A stretch of DNA of 64,000 nucleotides from Pseudomonas sp. Bout1 (lineage in GTDB: Bacteria; Pseudomonadota; Gammaproteobacteria; Pseudomonadales; Pseudomonadaceae). Below, piece after piece: positions 52,209 to 60,268 of the stretch. The notes beneath the pieces are model-generated. The model was not told where the DNA came from. It did no database searches and worked only from the letters and a program-made list of their open reading frames with translations. The stretch covers positions 5,285,001 through 5,349,000 of the forward strand of contig NZ_JAVIWK010000001.1 of assembly GCF_034314165.1 (NCBI RefSeq), given 5' to 3'. Each line of letters opens with the position of its first letter. Positions within the stretch are counted from its first letter, which is position 1. Position numbers and translations under genes: made by a program.

Positions 52209-52445
52209 TCAGGCGTCTTTGGTGACAGTGAGGATTTCAATGCTGTTCAGGTCTTTCAAACTCTTGACCGTAGGCTTCTCGGTACGACCTTCCAGGTCGT
52301 TGAGATCCAGTTCTTTCAAAGCTGGCGCGACACGATTGCGAAGCAAGTGCGCGGCCTCTTCCAAGGTAGGCTCGTGCTCACAGTCGAACTGCACGACCTT
52401 TATCTGACCATCATCGTCAGTGAAGGAAACATTCCACTTTGGCAT
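52209..52445 (-). CDS. Conserved small hypothetical protein
   Basis: Encodes 78 residues from MPKWNVSFTDDDGQIKVVQF with GGAGG upstream; a 21-residue N-terminal extension in the open frame is rejected. Acidic and soluble, with an alpha/beta pattern (TLEEAAHLLRNRVAPALKEL). I do not recognise the family. Confidence 0.75.
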   Translation of the reverse strand: MPKWNVSFTDDDGQIKVVQFDCEHEPTLEEAAHLLRNRVAPALKELDLNDLEGRTEKPTVKSLKDLNSIEILTVTKDA

Positions 52446-52549
52446 CAGTGCCTCCTCGATAAAACCCAAGAGTGGGCTTACACATATCTGGACCTTGATG
52501 GCTCGCAAATCGTTCCAATCAAGGCAGGAGGCACACGATCAAAGGGCGC

Positions 52550-53155
52550 TTACTTCTCGGCGTGTTCTTTCAGGGCTTTCAAGGTGTTGAACGGTGCGTC
52601 CACCACAAACTTGTTGGCCAGCCACGACGGCACGCTGCCACCTGGCTCGGTGTGCACCTGGTAGGTCACTTCGGTCAGGTTGTCGCCTTTAGGCACCAGC
52701 TTCCAGTAACCATCAACCTGCGCCACGCGCACATAGCCTTTGACTTCGGGCTGGTAGGTCGGCACTTCCAGCAGCTTGCGAGTGACACTGCCATCGGCGG
52801 CCTTGGTGGTGGTGATCTCCAGGATCGAATCGCGATCGGTCACCGGGAACGGTGCCTTGAACTGGGTGTAGGTCCAGCTCTTGTCGCCGTCCTGCTTGAG
52901 CAGTTTTTGCGACTTGCATTCGTGGATCCAGGAACAGGCCCCCGCCACGTCCTCCTGCAACGCCTGGATCTTGGCCAGCGGCGCCTTGATGGTGGTCACA
53001 CCGCGATAAGCCTTGTATTTGGAGCCGGCAATTTCACTCAACGACACTTTGATGCCGTCTTCATCCTTGGCGGTCTGCCAGTCTTCAGCGTGTGCTGCAC
53101 CCGCGAACAACACGGTAAAACCGCACAACACAGCAATTCGTTTCAGTGAACCCAT
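52550..53155 (-). CDS. START domain lipid-binding-like periplasmic protein
   Basis: Encodes 201 residues with a signal peptide (about 1-23, IAVLCGFTVLFAGAAHA). The START domain (about 25-195) includes KDEDGIKVSLSEIAGSKYKA and a C-terminal helix. START domains bind lipids or other hydrophobic ligands; the ligand here is unknown. Confidence 0.9.
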   Translation of the reverse strand: MGSLKRIAVLCGFTVLFAGAAHAEDWQTAKDEDGIKVSLSEIAGSKYKAYRGVTTIKAPLAKIQALQEDVAGACSWIHECKSQKLLKQDGDKSWTYTQFKAPFPVTDRDSILEITTTKAADGSVTRKLLEVPTYQPEVKGYVRVAQVDGYWKLVPKGDNLTEVTYQVHTEPGGSVPSWLANKFVVDAPFNTLKALKEHAEK

Positions 53156-53199
53156 GGTCTTATTCCTTATTGTTGAAGTTCAGTACTTTGAACAGCCCA

Positions 53200-53454
53200 C
53201 TAAGCCGCCGTCATCTGTTCCCACCAACCGATCAACTTGATCGCTTCTGCCTGGCTGTTGCCACAGACCTCGATATCCGCCTGGAACGAACTGCACACCG
53301 CCGGCCGCTCTGGCTGGCCAAACAACTGGCACAGCTGTTCGACCGACAGATGCAGGCAGCGTTCGCCCGCAGGTTTGCCGGCAGGCATTCCCGGCAACGC
53401 AGAACTGATGGATGGGGCAATGCAGCAAGCGCCACAGCCTTCACGGCATTTCAT
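53200..53454 (-). CDS. YkgJ family cysteine-cluster protein
   Basis: Encodes 84 residues with the cluster CREGCGACCIAPS at the N-terminus and further Cys at about positions 33, 42, 54 and 64, typical of YkgJ zinc- or iron-chelating proteins. Function unknown. It lies 44 bp downstream of the START-domain gene on the same strand. Confidence 0.9.
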   Translation of the reverse strand: MKCREGCGACCIAPSISSALPGMPAGKPAGERCLHLSVEQLCQLFGQPERPAVCSSFQADIEVCGNSQAEAIKLIGWWEQMTAA

Positions 53455-53616
53455 GAAGAACAGATCCTCGACAACTTTAGCGTTATGGCCACGTAAGACT
53501 ACGCCCTTAAACAGACGTTTTAAATTGGCTTAACAGGGGTTTTTCACTGAAAACAAACGTGACTGATCAGTCTGCGACAGAAGGTCAGGGGTGCGCGTCA
53601 CTTTTACTCGTCGGGT

Positions 53617-54099
53617 TTATTGCTTGAATTCAAAATCCAGCGCCGCCCCTTCAACTTCGCGCCGCTCTTCGTTGCGCAGTTGCAGTTGCATTTCGTTACT
53701 GAGCAGGCGTCCGTTGATCTGGAACGCGCTGTTGTCGGTGGGTTTTTCGGCAAACATCGGCGGCAACAGTGGCACATTCTTCGGCTGCGGCATGGTGCCA
53801 AGGGGTTGCAGGTGGCGAACCATGTTGGAGGGAAGGCTTAAATCCAGCTGCGCGGGCGGTAGCGGTGTCTTGGCGACTTCGTGGGCCGATTTGGATTTAC
53901 TGGCAACAGGGGCACGCTTTTTAACCGGCGCTGCTTTTTTCGCCGGTGCCTTCTTGGCTGGAATCACCTTTTTTGCCGGGGCGTTTTGCTGCCTGCTGGC
54001 AGCAGGCACCGTTTCACTGGCAGGGGCCGCCAGCACGGCACTCGCGGTACACAGGCTTAACACGCAGATCAGCAGGGCAGCAGGAAAGGTATAAGTCAT
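53617..54099 (-). CDS. Exported Lys/Ala/Pro-rich protein
   Basis: Encodes 160 residues with a signal peptide (about 1-24, LLICVLSLCTASAVLA) and a repeated APAKK-type linker (about 38-65, KKVIPAKKAPAKKAAPVKKR). A hydrophilic C-terminal part, QINGRLLSNEMQLQLRNEER, follows. Homologues are sometimes mislabelled as initiation factor 2 because of the Lys/Ala-rich stretch; nothing here supports that. The linker could contact nucleic acid or the cell envelope; function unknown. Confidence 0.75.
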   Translation of the reverse strand: MTYTFPAALLICVLSLCTASAVLAAPASETVPAASRQQNAPAKKVIPAKKAPAKKAAPVKKRAPVASKSKSAHEVAKTPLPPAQLDLSLPSNMVRHLQPLGTMPQPKNVPLLPPMFAEKPTDNSAFQINGRLLSNEMQLQLRNEERREVEGAALDFEFKQ

Positions 54100-54203
54100 A
54101 TCGCCAGCAGCATTAACGGCAGAAGGCCATATGCTCGCTTGTTGAGGGCGGCATGACAAGCATGGTAATTAGCCAGCTACCCGTTGTGCCCCCTTTTCGT
54201 GCC

Positions 54204-55643
54204 TCAAAACCCTGCGGCCGTTTCCTGGCATAACTGGCTTGCAAGCATGCCGAGGGTCATCAATGCGCGCTCCGCCTCGCGGTTCCACGGCGTACCGCAG
54301 TTCAGGCGAATACAGTGGTTAAACTGTTCTGTATTACTGAAGATCAACCCCGGTGCAATGCTGATGCCCTGCTGCAACGCGCGCACGTGCAGTTCCTGCG
54401 TATTGACCCTGCCGGGCAAACTGACCCACAGGATAAAACCGCCGGTCGGACGGGTCATCTGTGTGCCCTCGGGAAAATACTGCTGCACGGCTAATTGGAA
54501 GGCACTGAGATTCTTGCGATATTCCTGGCGTATATAGCGCAAATGCCGGTCGTAACCGCCGTTTTCCAGGTACGCCGCCGTGCCCATCTGCGTCACGCTG
54601 CACGCCGAATGGGTGCTGAACATCTGCAAACGCTGGATTTCCTGCTGGTACTTGCCGGCGATCATCCAGCCTATGCGGATGCCCGGTGACAAGGTCTTGG
54701 AGAAACTGGAGCAATAGATGACCCGGTCCAGGCGGTCATAGGCTTTCAGGGCCTTGGTGCGGCCCAGCTCAAACATCAGTTCACCGTAGATATCGTCTTC
54801 AACCACCTGGATATCGAAATCCGAGGCCAGGCGCAGCAACTGTTTCTGCCGCTCCTCGGGCATGGTGCCGCCCAGCGGATTGCTCAGGCGCGTGGTCAGC
54901 ACCAGCGCCTTGATCGACCATTGGTTGGCCGCCAGTTGCAGGGCTTCCAGGCTCATGCCGGTGGCCGGGTCGCTGGGGATTTCGATGACTTTGAGGCCAA
55001 GCAAATCCGCCAGTTGCAACAAGCCGTAATACGTCGGCGACTCGGCGGCAATCAAGTCGCCGGGCCGCGTCAGCACCCGCAACGACATCTGCAACGCATC
55101 GACACACCCGTGGGTGATCACCACTTCGGATGGGTCGACCACCACCCCGGCATCGCGCATACGGATCGCCACCTGGCGGCGCAACGGTTCAAAACCCGGG
55201 CTGAACATGTAGCTGAATGCCCGTGGGCTCTGGAACCGCGTGACCTTGGCCAGTTGCTGGTGCAACGCCCGCACGGGCAAGTAGTCGACACTCGGCACGG
55301 CGGCGCCCAGCGGGAACACGCCTTCGCGGCGGGATTCCACCAACACCTGTTGAATGATGCTGCTGCGGGTGACCAACCCCGGACGCTCGACCCGGGCGAT
55401 GTCCGGCGTGGGCGCGGTGAGCGCTGGCGTCTGGTGCACGTAATACCCGGACTGCGGCCGCGCGCGAATCAAACCCTGGTCTTCCAGGTTCGCGTAGGCC
55501 TGCAACACGGTGGCGTGGCTGACGTTGAGCTGGGAGCTCATTTTGCGCACCGAAGGCACGCGCTCGCCCGGTTGATAGACACCGCGGCGGATATCCTCAG
55601 CCAGTTGCTGGGCGATACGTTGGTAGAGCAACAGATTGGTCAT
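54204..55643 (-). CDS. MocR-type regulator (GntR helix-turn-helix fused to aminotransferase domain)
   Basis: Encodes 479 residues. The N-terminal GntR winged helix (about 5-70, YQRIAQQLAEDIRRGVYQPG, then QLNVSHATVLQAYANLEDQG) is joined by a linker to a class I aminotransferase-like domain (about 110-470). The PLP lysine lies in SSFSKTLSPGIRIGW. MocR proteins use PLP as effector or cofactor to sense amino acids or vitamins. The target is not evident because no divergent gene follows. Confidence 0.94.
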   Translation of the reverse strand: MTNLLLYQRIAQQLAEDIRRGVYQPGERVPSVRKMSSQLNVSHATVLQAYANLEDQGLIRARPQSGYYVHQTPALTAPTPDIARVERPGLVTRSSIIQQVLVESRREGVFPLGAAVPSVDYLPVRALHQQLAKVTRFQSPRAFSYMFSPGFEPLRRQVAIRMRDAGVVVDPSEVVITHGCVDALQMSLRVLTRPGDLIAAESPTYYGLLQLADLLGLKVIEIPSDPATGMSLEALQLAANQWSIKALVLTTRLSNPLGGTMPEERQKQLLRLASDFDIQVVEDDIYGELMFELGRTKALKAYDRLDRVIYCSSFSKTLSPGIRIGWMIAGKYQQEIQRLQMFSTHSACSVTQMGTAAYLENGGYDRHLRYIRQEYRKNLSAFQLAVQQYFPEGTQMTRPTGGFILWVSLPGRVNTQELHVRALQQGISIAPGLIFSNTEQFNHCIRLNCGTPWNREAERALMTLGMLASQLCQETAAGF

Positions 55644-55790
55644 GACGCAGCACTCGATTTCACGGGTATTTTATTTTTGTGTGAAACATACCGGCACAGT
55701 TTAGAAGTGTACGGGGACAGTTGCCACAATAGTCGAGCACGCGCGGCAGTGATAGAAAAAACTGTAAGGGTGGCGAACTGAATCGCGGGC

Positions 55791-55816
55791 ATAAAAAACC
55801 CGATCACTGATCGGGC
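55791..55816 (-). terminator. Terminator of the SBP/DUF4398/OmpA operon
   Basis: On the minus strand CCCGATCAGTGATCGGG is followed by TTTTTTA. It lies beyond the REPIN downstream of the OmpA-like gene. Confidence 0.8.
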
Positions 55817-55819
55817 TTA

Positions 55820-55925
55820 TGTGGGAGCTGTCGAGCTTCAGCGAGGCTGCGATGCAGGCACTGCGGTATCGCAGGTCCACCGAGGCGCTCCTGTCGCAGC
55901 CTCGCAGGACTCGACAGCTCCCACA
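55820..55925. repeat. REPIN, family C (GCTGTCGAGC type)
   Basis: Arms TGTGGGAGCTGTCGAGCTTC and GACTCGACAGCTCCCACA are inverted, with an inner GCGAGGCTGCGA / TCGCAGCCTCGC pair. It is related to the copy at 61,991 and lies between the OmpA-like stop and its terminator. Confidence 0.9.
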
Positions 55926-55954
55926 GGAATCATCTTTCACCTTGAGAATCAGGT

Positions 55955-56767
55955 TTAGCGGGCAGCGCCCAGCTGGCCTTTCTCATCAGAGAACACAATC
56001 TCGACCCGGCGGTTCTGCGCCCTGCCCCGCTCCGAAGCGTTGACTTCTACCGGGTACTGATCGCCGTAGCCTTCTACCTGGATACGCGTTTCATCAATCC
56101 CCAGGTCGCTCAGTACGTCCGCTACCGCTTGGGCGCGGTCCCGGGACAGTTTGAGGTTTTCCGGCTCGCCACCGGTATTGTCGGTGTAGCCCTCGATACG
56201 CACCACGCGCTTGGGGTTCAATTGCAAAAACTGTACGACTTTGAGCACCGTGCGATTGGCCGAGTTTTGCAGCTCTGCCTCGCCGGTGTCGAACAGCACG
56301 TCGCCCAAGGTCATCACCAACCCGCGATCGGTCTGGACGGTGGTCAGGCTGGCGATCTGTGCCTCAAGCCATTTGCCCTGTTGCTGCACGCTGCTCAACT
56401 TGGCTTCCCGCAGGGCCAATTGCAGGCGCTGGCGCTCCAGTTCCAGCTTGACGCCGCGCTCCTGGTTGAGCGCCTGCTCGGTGTGTTCCCGGGCAATCGC
56501 GCTGTAGCGCTGGCTCAAGTAGGCGTAATGCGCCACATCGGCGCCGCTGCCCCAGAAGCTGGAAAACCGGTCAGCACGGGCCAGGGATTCGCCAGAGCGA
56601 ATCACGTCCTTGGGCGCAATACGCAGCACATTCGAGTCTTCCTTGACCTTCTGGAAGTCACTGCTGGCCTGTTGCAAGGCCAGGTTACTGTCCGGATGGG
56701 TCGCGCAACCGCCGAGCGCACTGCCCAGCAACACCACGCAGCTCAACCCTCGAATCAACGGGCTCAT
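55955..56767 (-). CDS. OmpA family lipoprotein
   Basis: Encodes 270 residues: a lipoprotein signal with lipidation at Cys21 (LGSALGGC), a coiled-coil-like middle (about 90-140) and a C-terminal OmpA peptidoglycan-binding domain (about 150-258, GDVLFDTGEAELQ, then IEGYTDNTGGEPENLKLSRD, then RRVEIVFSD). The start overlaps the DUF4398 stop by 4 bp. It should tether the outer membrane to peptidoglycan. Confidence 0.93.
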   Translation of the reverse strand: MSPLIRGLSCVVLLGSALGGCATHPDSNLALQQASSDFQKVKEDSNVLRIAPKDVIRSGESLARADRFSSFWGSGADVAHYAYLSQRYSAIAREHTEQALNQERGVKLELERQRLQLALREAKLSSVQQQGKWLEAQIASLTTVQTDRGLVMTLGDVLFDTGEAELQNSANRTVLKVVQFLQLNPKRVVRIEGYTDNTGGEPENLKLSRDRAQAVADVLSDLGIDETRIQVEGYGDQYPVEVNASERGRAQNRRVEIVFSDEKGQLGAAR

Positions 56768-57126
56768 TGGGCGTCTCCCAACTGCAGTTGCTTGCGCAGG
56801 CGGGTGATACGGGTGTTGAGCACGTTCAGTTGCTCCTGGCTTTTGCGGGTCAGCACCTGGGCTTCTGCCAGGCGGGCGTCCAGCTCGGCTTCTTCAGCCT
56901 GCATGCGGGCGTCCTTGTAGGACTCATCAACCATGTCGGCCTTTGCCCGGGTGAACTTGCCTTCAGCCAGCTTCAGCTCGGGTGAGTCTTCGGCGACGGC
57001 GCCCACAGCGTTGGCTTGTTCCAGGGCTTGCTGGGTCAGGCGCATTTGTTCATTCGGCGCAGGATCGGCTGCACATCCCGCCAGAGCTACAACGGCGAGG
57101 GCCGCGAAAAGAGGTCGAATAGTCAC
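56764..57126 (-). CDS. DUF4398 lipoprotein
   Basis: Encodes 120 residues: a lipoprotein signal with Cys18 (AVVALAGC) and then a long helical, Ala/Glu-rich coiled coil (LAEGKFTRAKADMVDESYKD). Family members are regularly found next to OmpA-like lipoproteins, as here, suggesting a partner role in the periplasm. Confidence 0.9.
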   Translation of the reverse strand: MTIRPLFAALAVVALAGCAADPAPNEQMRLTQQALEQANAVGAVAEDSPELKLAEGKFTRAKADMVDESYKDARMQAEEAELDARLAEAQVLTRKSQEQLNVLNTRITRLRKQLQLGDAQ

Positions 57127-57135
57127 TGAAAATCC

Positions 57136-57951
57136 CTACTTTGTTGGGGTGCCGACGGGTTGCTGCAACTGCGCTTTCCAGCGCGCAAGATTGCTCTGCA
57201 GCGCGGTTTCCGCCAGACCGGACGCGGGCAATTCTGTCATCTTTTTGGCGAGCTGTCCGCGCAACCACGGATCGTTGCAGGCAGAGTTGTGGGAAATGGC
57301 CAGGTACAGGCCCGGCTGGTCGATGGGCAGTTCGCGCGCCACCAGGTCGTTGCTCATGCCCAACGTCTGGGCCATGGCCATGCCGGAATAACGCCCGGCG
57401 AGCACGTAGTCGACTTCCCCCAGCAGCAATTTCTGGAACGCCGGGGTCAAGGTGGGCAAGCGTTGCAGGGTCAGTTGCTCACCGGCGAAGGTTTCGAAAC
57501 CGCGGCTCAGGCGCGCCCTTTCCGACACGGCGCCCTTGTGACCGTGCAGGTCGCTGGCCTGGTTATAGGCAAGGGTCGAATCCTTGCGGGTCCAGACGAG
57601 ATAATCGGTCTGCACCAAGGCCGGGTGGATGTAGTCCAGGGAGTCCAGGGCGTCGACGGTCAGCGGCGCATCGGCGAGGAGGTCCATGCGCCCGCTGCGC
57701 ACTTCGTCCAGGGCCGCGGAGCGTTTACCGCCGTACAGCAGGTCGATTTTCACCCCGAGGTCCTTGGCCACTTGCTGCAACATGTCGGCGGTGGCGCCGA
57801 TCAGGTGCGTGGGTGCCTGGGGATCACGCCACAGGTAAGGCGGTGCATCCGGGCTGCCGGTGATCACCAGGCGATCACATTTGCCGGCCGCCAGCGATAC
57901 CGTCGGCAGCAGCGACAAGGCCAGCAGCACAGTCCAGGGACGCAATTGCAT
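57136..57951 (-). CDS. Periplasmic amino-acid-type solute-binding protein (SBP_bac_3)
   Basis: Encodes 271 residues with a signal peptide (about 1-21) and the SBP_bac_3 pattern (KCDRLVITGSPDAPPYLWRD, then LIGATADMLQQVAKDLGVKI). No ABC permease or ATPase gene is nearby, so it may be an orphan binding protein or sensor. It is 9 bp upstream of the DUF4398 gene, so it is the first gene of that operon. Confidence 0.88.
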   Translation of the reverse strand: MQLRPWTVLLALSLLPTVSLAAGKCDRLVITGSPDAPPYLWRDPQAPTHLIGATADMLQQVAKDLGVKIDLLYGGKRSAALDEVRSGRMDLLADAPLTVDALDSLDYIHPALVQTDYLVWTRKDSTLAYNQASDLHGHKGAVSERARLSRGFETFAGEQLTLQRLPTLTPAFQKLLLGEVDYVLAGRYSGMAMAQTLGMSNDLVARELPIDQPGLYLAISHNSACNDPWLRGQLAKKMTELPASGLAETALQSNLARWKAQLQQPVGTPTK

Positions 57952-57982
57952 GGCAGGTTCTCCGACTCAAAAATTTCCGGAC

Positions 57983-58014
57983 AAAAAAAAGCCCGGTCAA
58001 CAGACCGGGCTCTT
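57983..58014 (-). terminator. Terminator of etfBA
   Basis: On the minus strand AGCCCGGTC-TGTT-GACCGGGCT is followed by T7, just after the etfA stop. Confidence 0.92.
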
Positions 58015-58033
58015 TATAAGTGAAGCGGCTGGA

Positions 58034-58963
58034 TTAGACCAGCTTCTCCAACTCGGGTACGGCTTCGAACAAGTCCGCCACCAGGCCGTAATCAGCCACC
58101 TGGAAGATCGGTGCTTCTTCGTCCTTGTTGATCGCAACGATCACCTTGGAGTCTTTCATACCGGCCAAATGCTGGATCGCGCCGGAGATACCGACCGCGA
58201 TGTACAGCTGTGGCGCAACGATCTTGCCGGTCTGGCCGACCTGCATGTCGTTGGGTACAAAACCTGCGTCGACGGCCGCGCGGGAAGCGCCAACCGCGGC
58301 GCCCAGCTTGTCGGCCAGGGCGTACAGGTGCTTGAAGTTGTCACCGTTCTGCATGCCACGACCGCCCGAAACGACGATCTTGGCAGCGGTCAGTTCCGGA
58401 CGATCGGACTTGGCCAGCTCTTCGCCAACGAAGCTGGAAGTACCAGCGTCATGAGCAGCAGATACCGCTTCAACCGCAGCCGAACCACCTTCAGCAGCAA
58501 CCGGGTCGAAACCGGTGGCACGCACGGTGATGACTTTTACCGACGCAGTGGACTGCACGGTGGCGATAGCGTTACCGGCGTAGATCGGGCGCTTGAAGGT
58601 GTCGGCGCTTTCGACCGAGATGATCTCGGAGATCTGGTCAACGTCCAGCTGCGCAGCAACGCGTGGCAGGATGTTTTTGCCGTTGGAAGTAGCGGCAGCC
58701 AGGATGTGGCTGTAGCCAGCGCCCAGCTCTGCGACCAGAGGGGCAACGTTTTCCGGCAGTTGGTGAGCGTAGGCCGCGTTGTCGGCGACCAGTACTTTGC
58801 TCACGCCAGCGATTTTTGCAGCGGCTTCTGCCACCGCGCCAATGTTCTGGCCAGCAACCAATACGTGAACATCACCACCAATTTTGGCGGCAGCGGCCAC
58901 GGTGTTCAGGGTGGCCGGGGCCACAACCTTGTTGTCGTGTTCTGCGATTACCAAGATAGTCAT
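58034..58963 (-). CDS. etfA: Electron transfer flavoprotein alpha subunit
   Basis: Encodes 309 residues with the N-terminal domain I ([20 protein letters not shown]) and the C-terminal FAD-binding domain. The latter has [40 protein letters not shown] and [18 protein letters not shown]. With EtfB it accepts electrons from acyl-CoA and other dehydrogenases and passes them to ETF-quinone oxidoreductase. It lies 2 bp after etfB. Confidence 0.98.
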   Translation of the reverse strand: MTILVIAEHDNKVVAPATLNTVAAAAKIGGDVHVLVAGQNIGAVAEAAAKIAGVSKVLVADNAAYAHQLPENVAPLVAELGAGYSHILAAATSNGKNILPRVAAQLDVDQISEIISVESADTFKRPIYAGNAIATVQSTASVKVITVRATGFDPVAAEGGSAAVEAVSAAHDAGTSSFVGEELAKSDRPELTAAKIVVSGGRGMQNGDNFKHLYALADKLGAAVGASRAAVDAGFVPNDMQVGQTGKIVAPQLYIAVGISGAIQHLAGMKDSKVIVAINKDEEAPIFQVADYGLVADLFEAVPELEKLV

Positions 58964-58965
58964 GA

Positions 58966-59715
58966 TCAGATTACCTTCGCTTCGTTCTTCAGTTTCTCGA
59001 CCAGTTCAGCCACCGACTTGACCTTGATGCCCGCGCTGCGTGCAGCTGGCGCTTCGACTTTTACAGTCTTGTTGGTGGAGGCGGTGGAAACGCCCAAAGC
59101 GTCCGGAGTCAGCACTTCAAGCGGCTTCTTCTTGGCTTTCATGATGTTTGGCAGGGACGCGTAGCGCGGCTCGTTCAAACGCAGGTCGGTGGTGACGATG
59201 GCTGGCAGCTTCAGGGAAACTGTTTGCGCGCCGCCGTCGATTTCACGGGTCACAGCAACGCTGTCGCCGCTCACTTCGACTTTCGAGGCGAAGGTGCCCT
59301 GGCCGTAACCGGTCAGCGCAGCCAGCATCTGGCCAGTCTGGTTGTTGTCGCTGTCGATGGCTTGTTTGCCGAGGATCACCAGCGAAGGCTGTTCCTTGTC
59401 GACAACAGCTTTCAACAACTTGGCAACGGCCAGGGACGTCAGCTCTTCAGCGGATTCGACGAGGATGGCGCGATCGGCACCCAGCGCCAGGGCGGTACGC
59501 AGCTGCTCTTGAGCAGTGGTCGGACCGATGGAAACGACGACGATTTCAGTCGCAACACCTTTCTCTTTCAGGCGTACGGCTTCTTCCACGGCGATTTCGC
59601 AGAAAGGGTTCATCGACATCTTGACGTTAGCGAGGTCGACGCCGGAATTGTCCGCCTTGACGCGAACTTTCACGTTGTAATCGACAACGCGTTTGACAGC
59701 TACAAGAACCTTCAT
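58966..59715 (-). CDS. etfB: Electron transfer flavoprotein beta subunit
   Basis: Encodes 249 residues, starting [20 protein letters not shown], with the AMP-binding [20 protein letters not shown] segment and the C-terminal recognition loop ([20 protein letters not shown]). First gene of etfBA, divergent from the gene for ETF-quinone oxidoreductase across a 553-bp gap. Confidence 0.98.
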   Translation of the reverse strand: MKVLVAVKRVVDYNVKVRVKADNSGVDLANVKMSMNPFCEIAVEEAVRLKEKGVATEIVVVSIGPTTAQEQLRTALALGADRAILVESAEELTSLAVAKLLKAVVDKEQPSLVILGKQAIDSDNNQTGQMLAALTGYGQGTFASKVEVSGDSVAVTREIDGGAQTVSLKLPAIVTTDLRLNEPRYASLPNIMKAKKKPLEVLTPDALGVSTASTNKTVKVEAPAARSAGIKVKSVAELVEKLKNEAKVI

Positions 59716-60092
59716 GGATTCCTCGTTACTCTCCGGTGAAAAGAAAGTCGCCTAGGCGAACCTGGCGGTTGATGCTCATCGGCACACAAGGGCACCTCCA
59801 AAAACACCGGCAATCGTCGGCAGGGGACCTTGCTCACGGGAGTGATGACCGTTCGTCAGCGGTGACTGAGAGGTCATTCATTATCGTGGCGTGTAAACTG
59901 CGCGCCATCGTGGCTCGCGCGTCACCCTTATTTACCTTCAGCCTGTCTTTCGAGGTGGCCTTGAAACCCACAGTCTGCCTACGGGATGCGCAAAACCGAC
60001 CGTATATTGACCGGAACGCCTATTCCGGTCAATACGCCAAAATGGCCAGTTATAAGCCGCGTTGCTTTGATTTACCTAGCGTGCGGGCAATT
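59716..60092. other. Intergenic region on the etfB side
   Basis: Roughly 375 bp between the etfB start and the PsrA box. A promoter for etfBA must lie here but no confident -35/-10 pair on the minus strand could be picked out. An ORF at 59,736-60,119 lacks a ribosome-binding site and protein-like sequence. Confidence 0.4.
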
Positions 60093-60106
60093 CAAACAAA
60101 CGTTTG
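60093..60106. promoter_or_regulatory. PsrA-type operator upstream of etfD
   Basis: CAAAC-AAAC-GTTTG fits the published PsrA motif (G/C)AAAC-N2-4-GTTT(G/C) exactly. It ends 3 bp before the -35 box of the etfD promoter. PsrA controls fatty-acid oxidation genes in Pseudomonas and is released by long-chain fatty acids. Confidence 0.7.
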
Positions 60107-60108
60107 TA

Positions 60109-60137
60109 TTGGACGCTGAGAGTGGTGTAGATATAAT
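60109..60137 (+). promoter_or_regulatory. Sigma70 promoter of etfD
   Basis: TTGGAC and a perfect TATAAT are separated by 17 bp, about 130 bp upstream of the start codon. One of the best consensus promoters in the window, with the PsrA-type box beside it. Confidence 0.8.
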
Positions 60138-60268
60138 GCGCCACCTAGAGAGAAAGGTGGGTCGTCCCCTGCCCCTTGCATGAGATTTATGCGGGTATTG
60201 CCGGACGAATTACCGAACCTCCACCCATTAGAAAAAAAAGCCGTTGAGCCTTGAGTAGGAGATAGCCT

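Noticed and set aside
53617..54099. Annotation as translation initiation factor 2
   Set aside because: Only the Lys/Ala/Pro-rich stretch is similar; the protein has a signal peptide and no GTPase motifs.
59736..60119. Plus-strand ORF of 127 codons upstream of etfD
   Set aside because: No ribosome-binding site, sequence not protein-like, and it runs over the PsrA box and -35 region.
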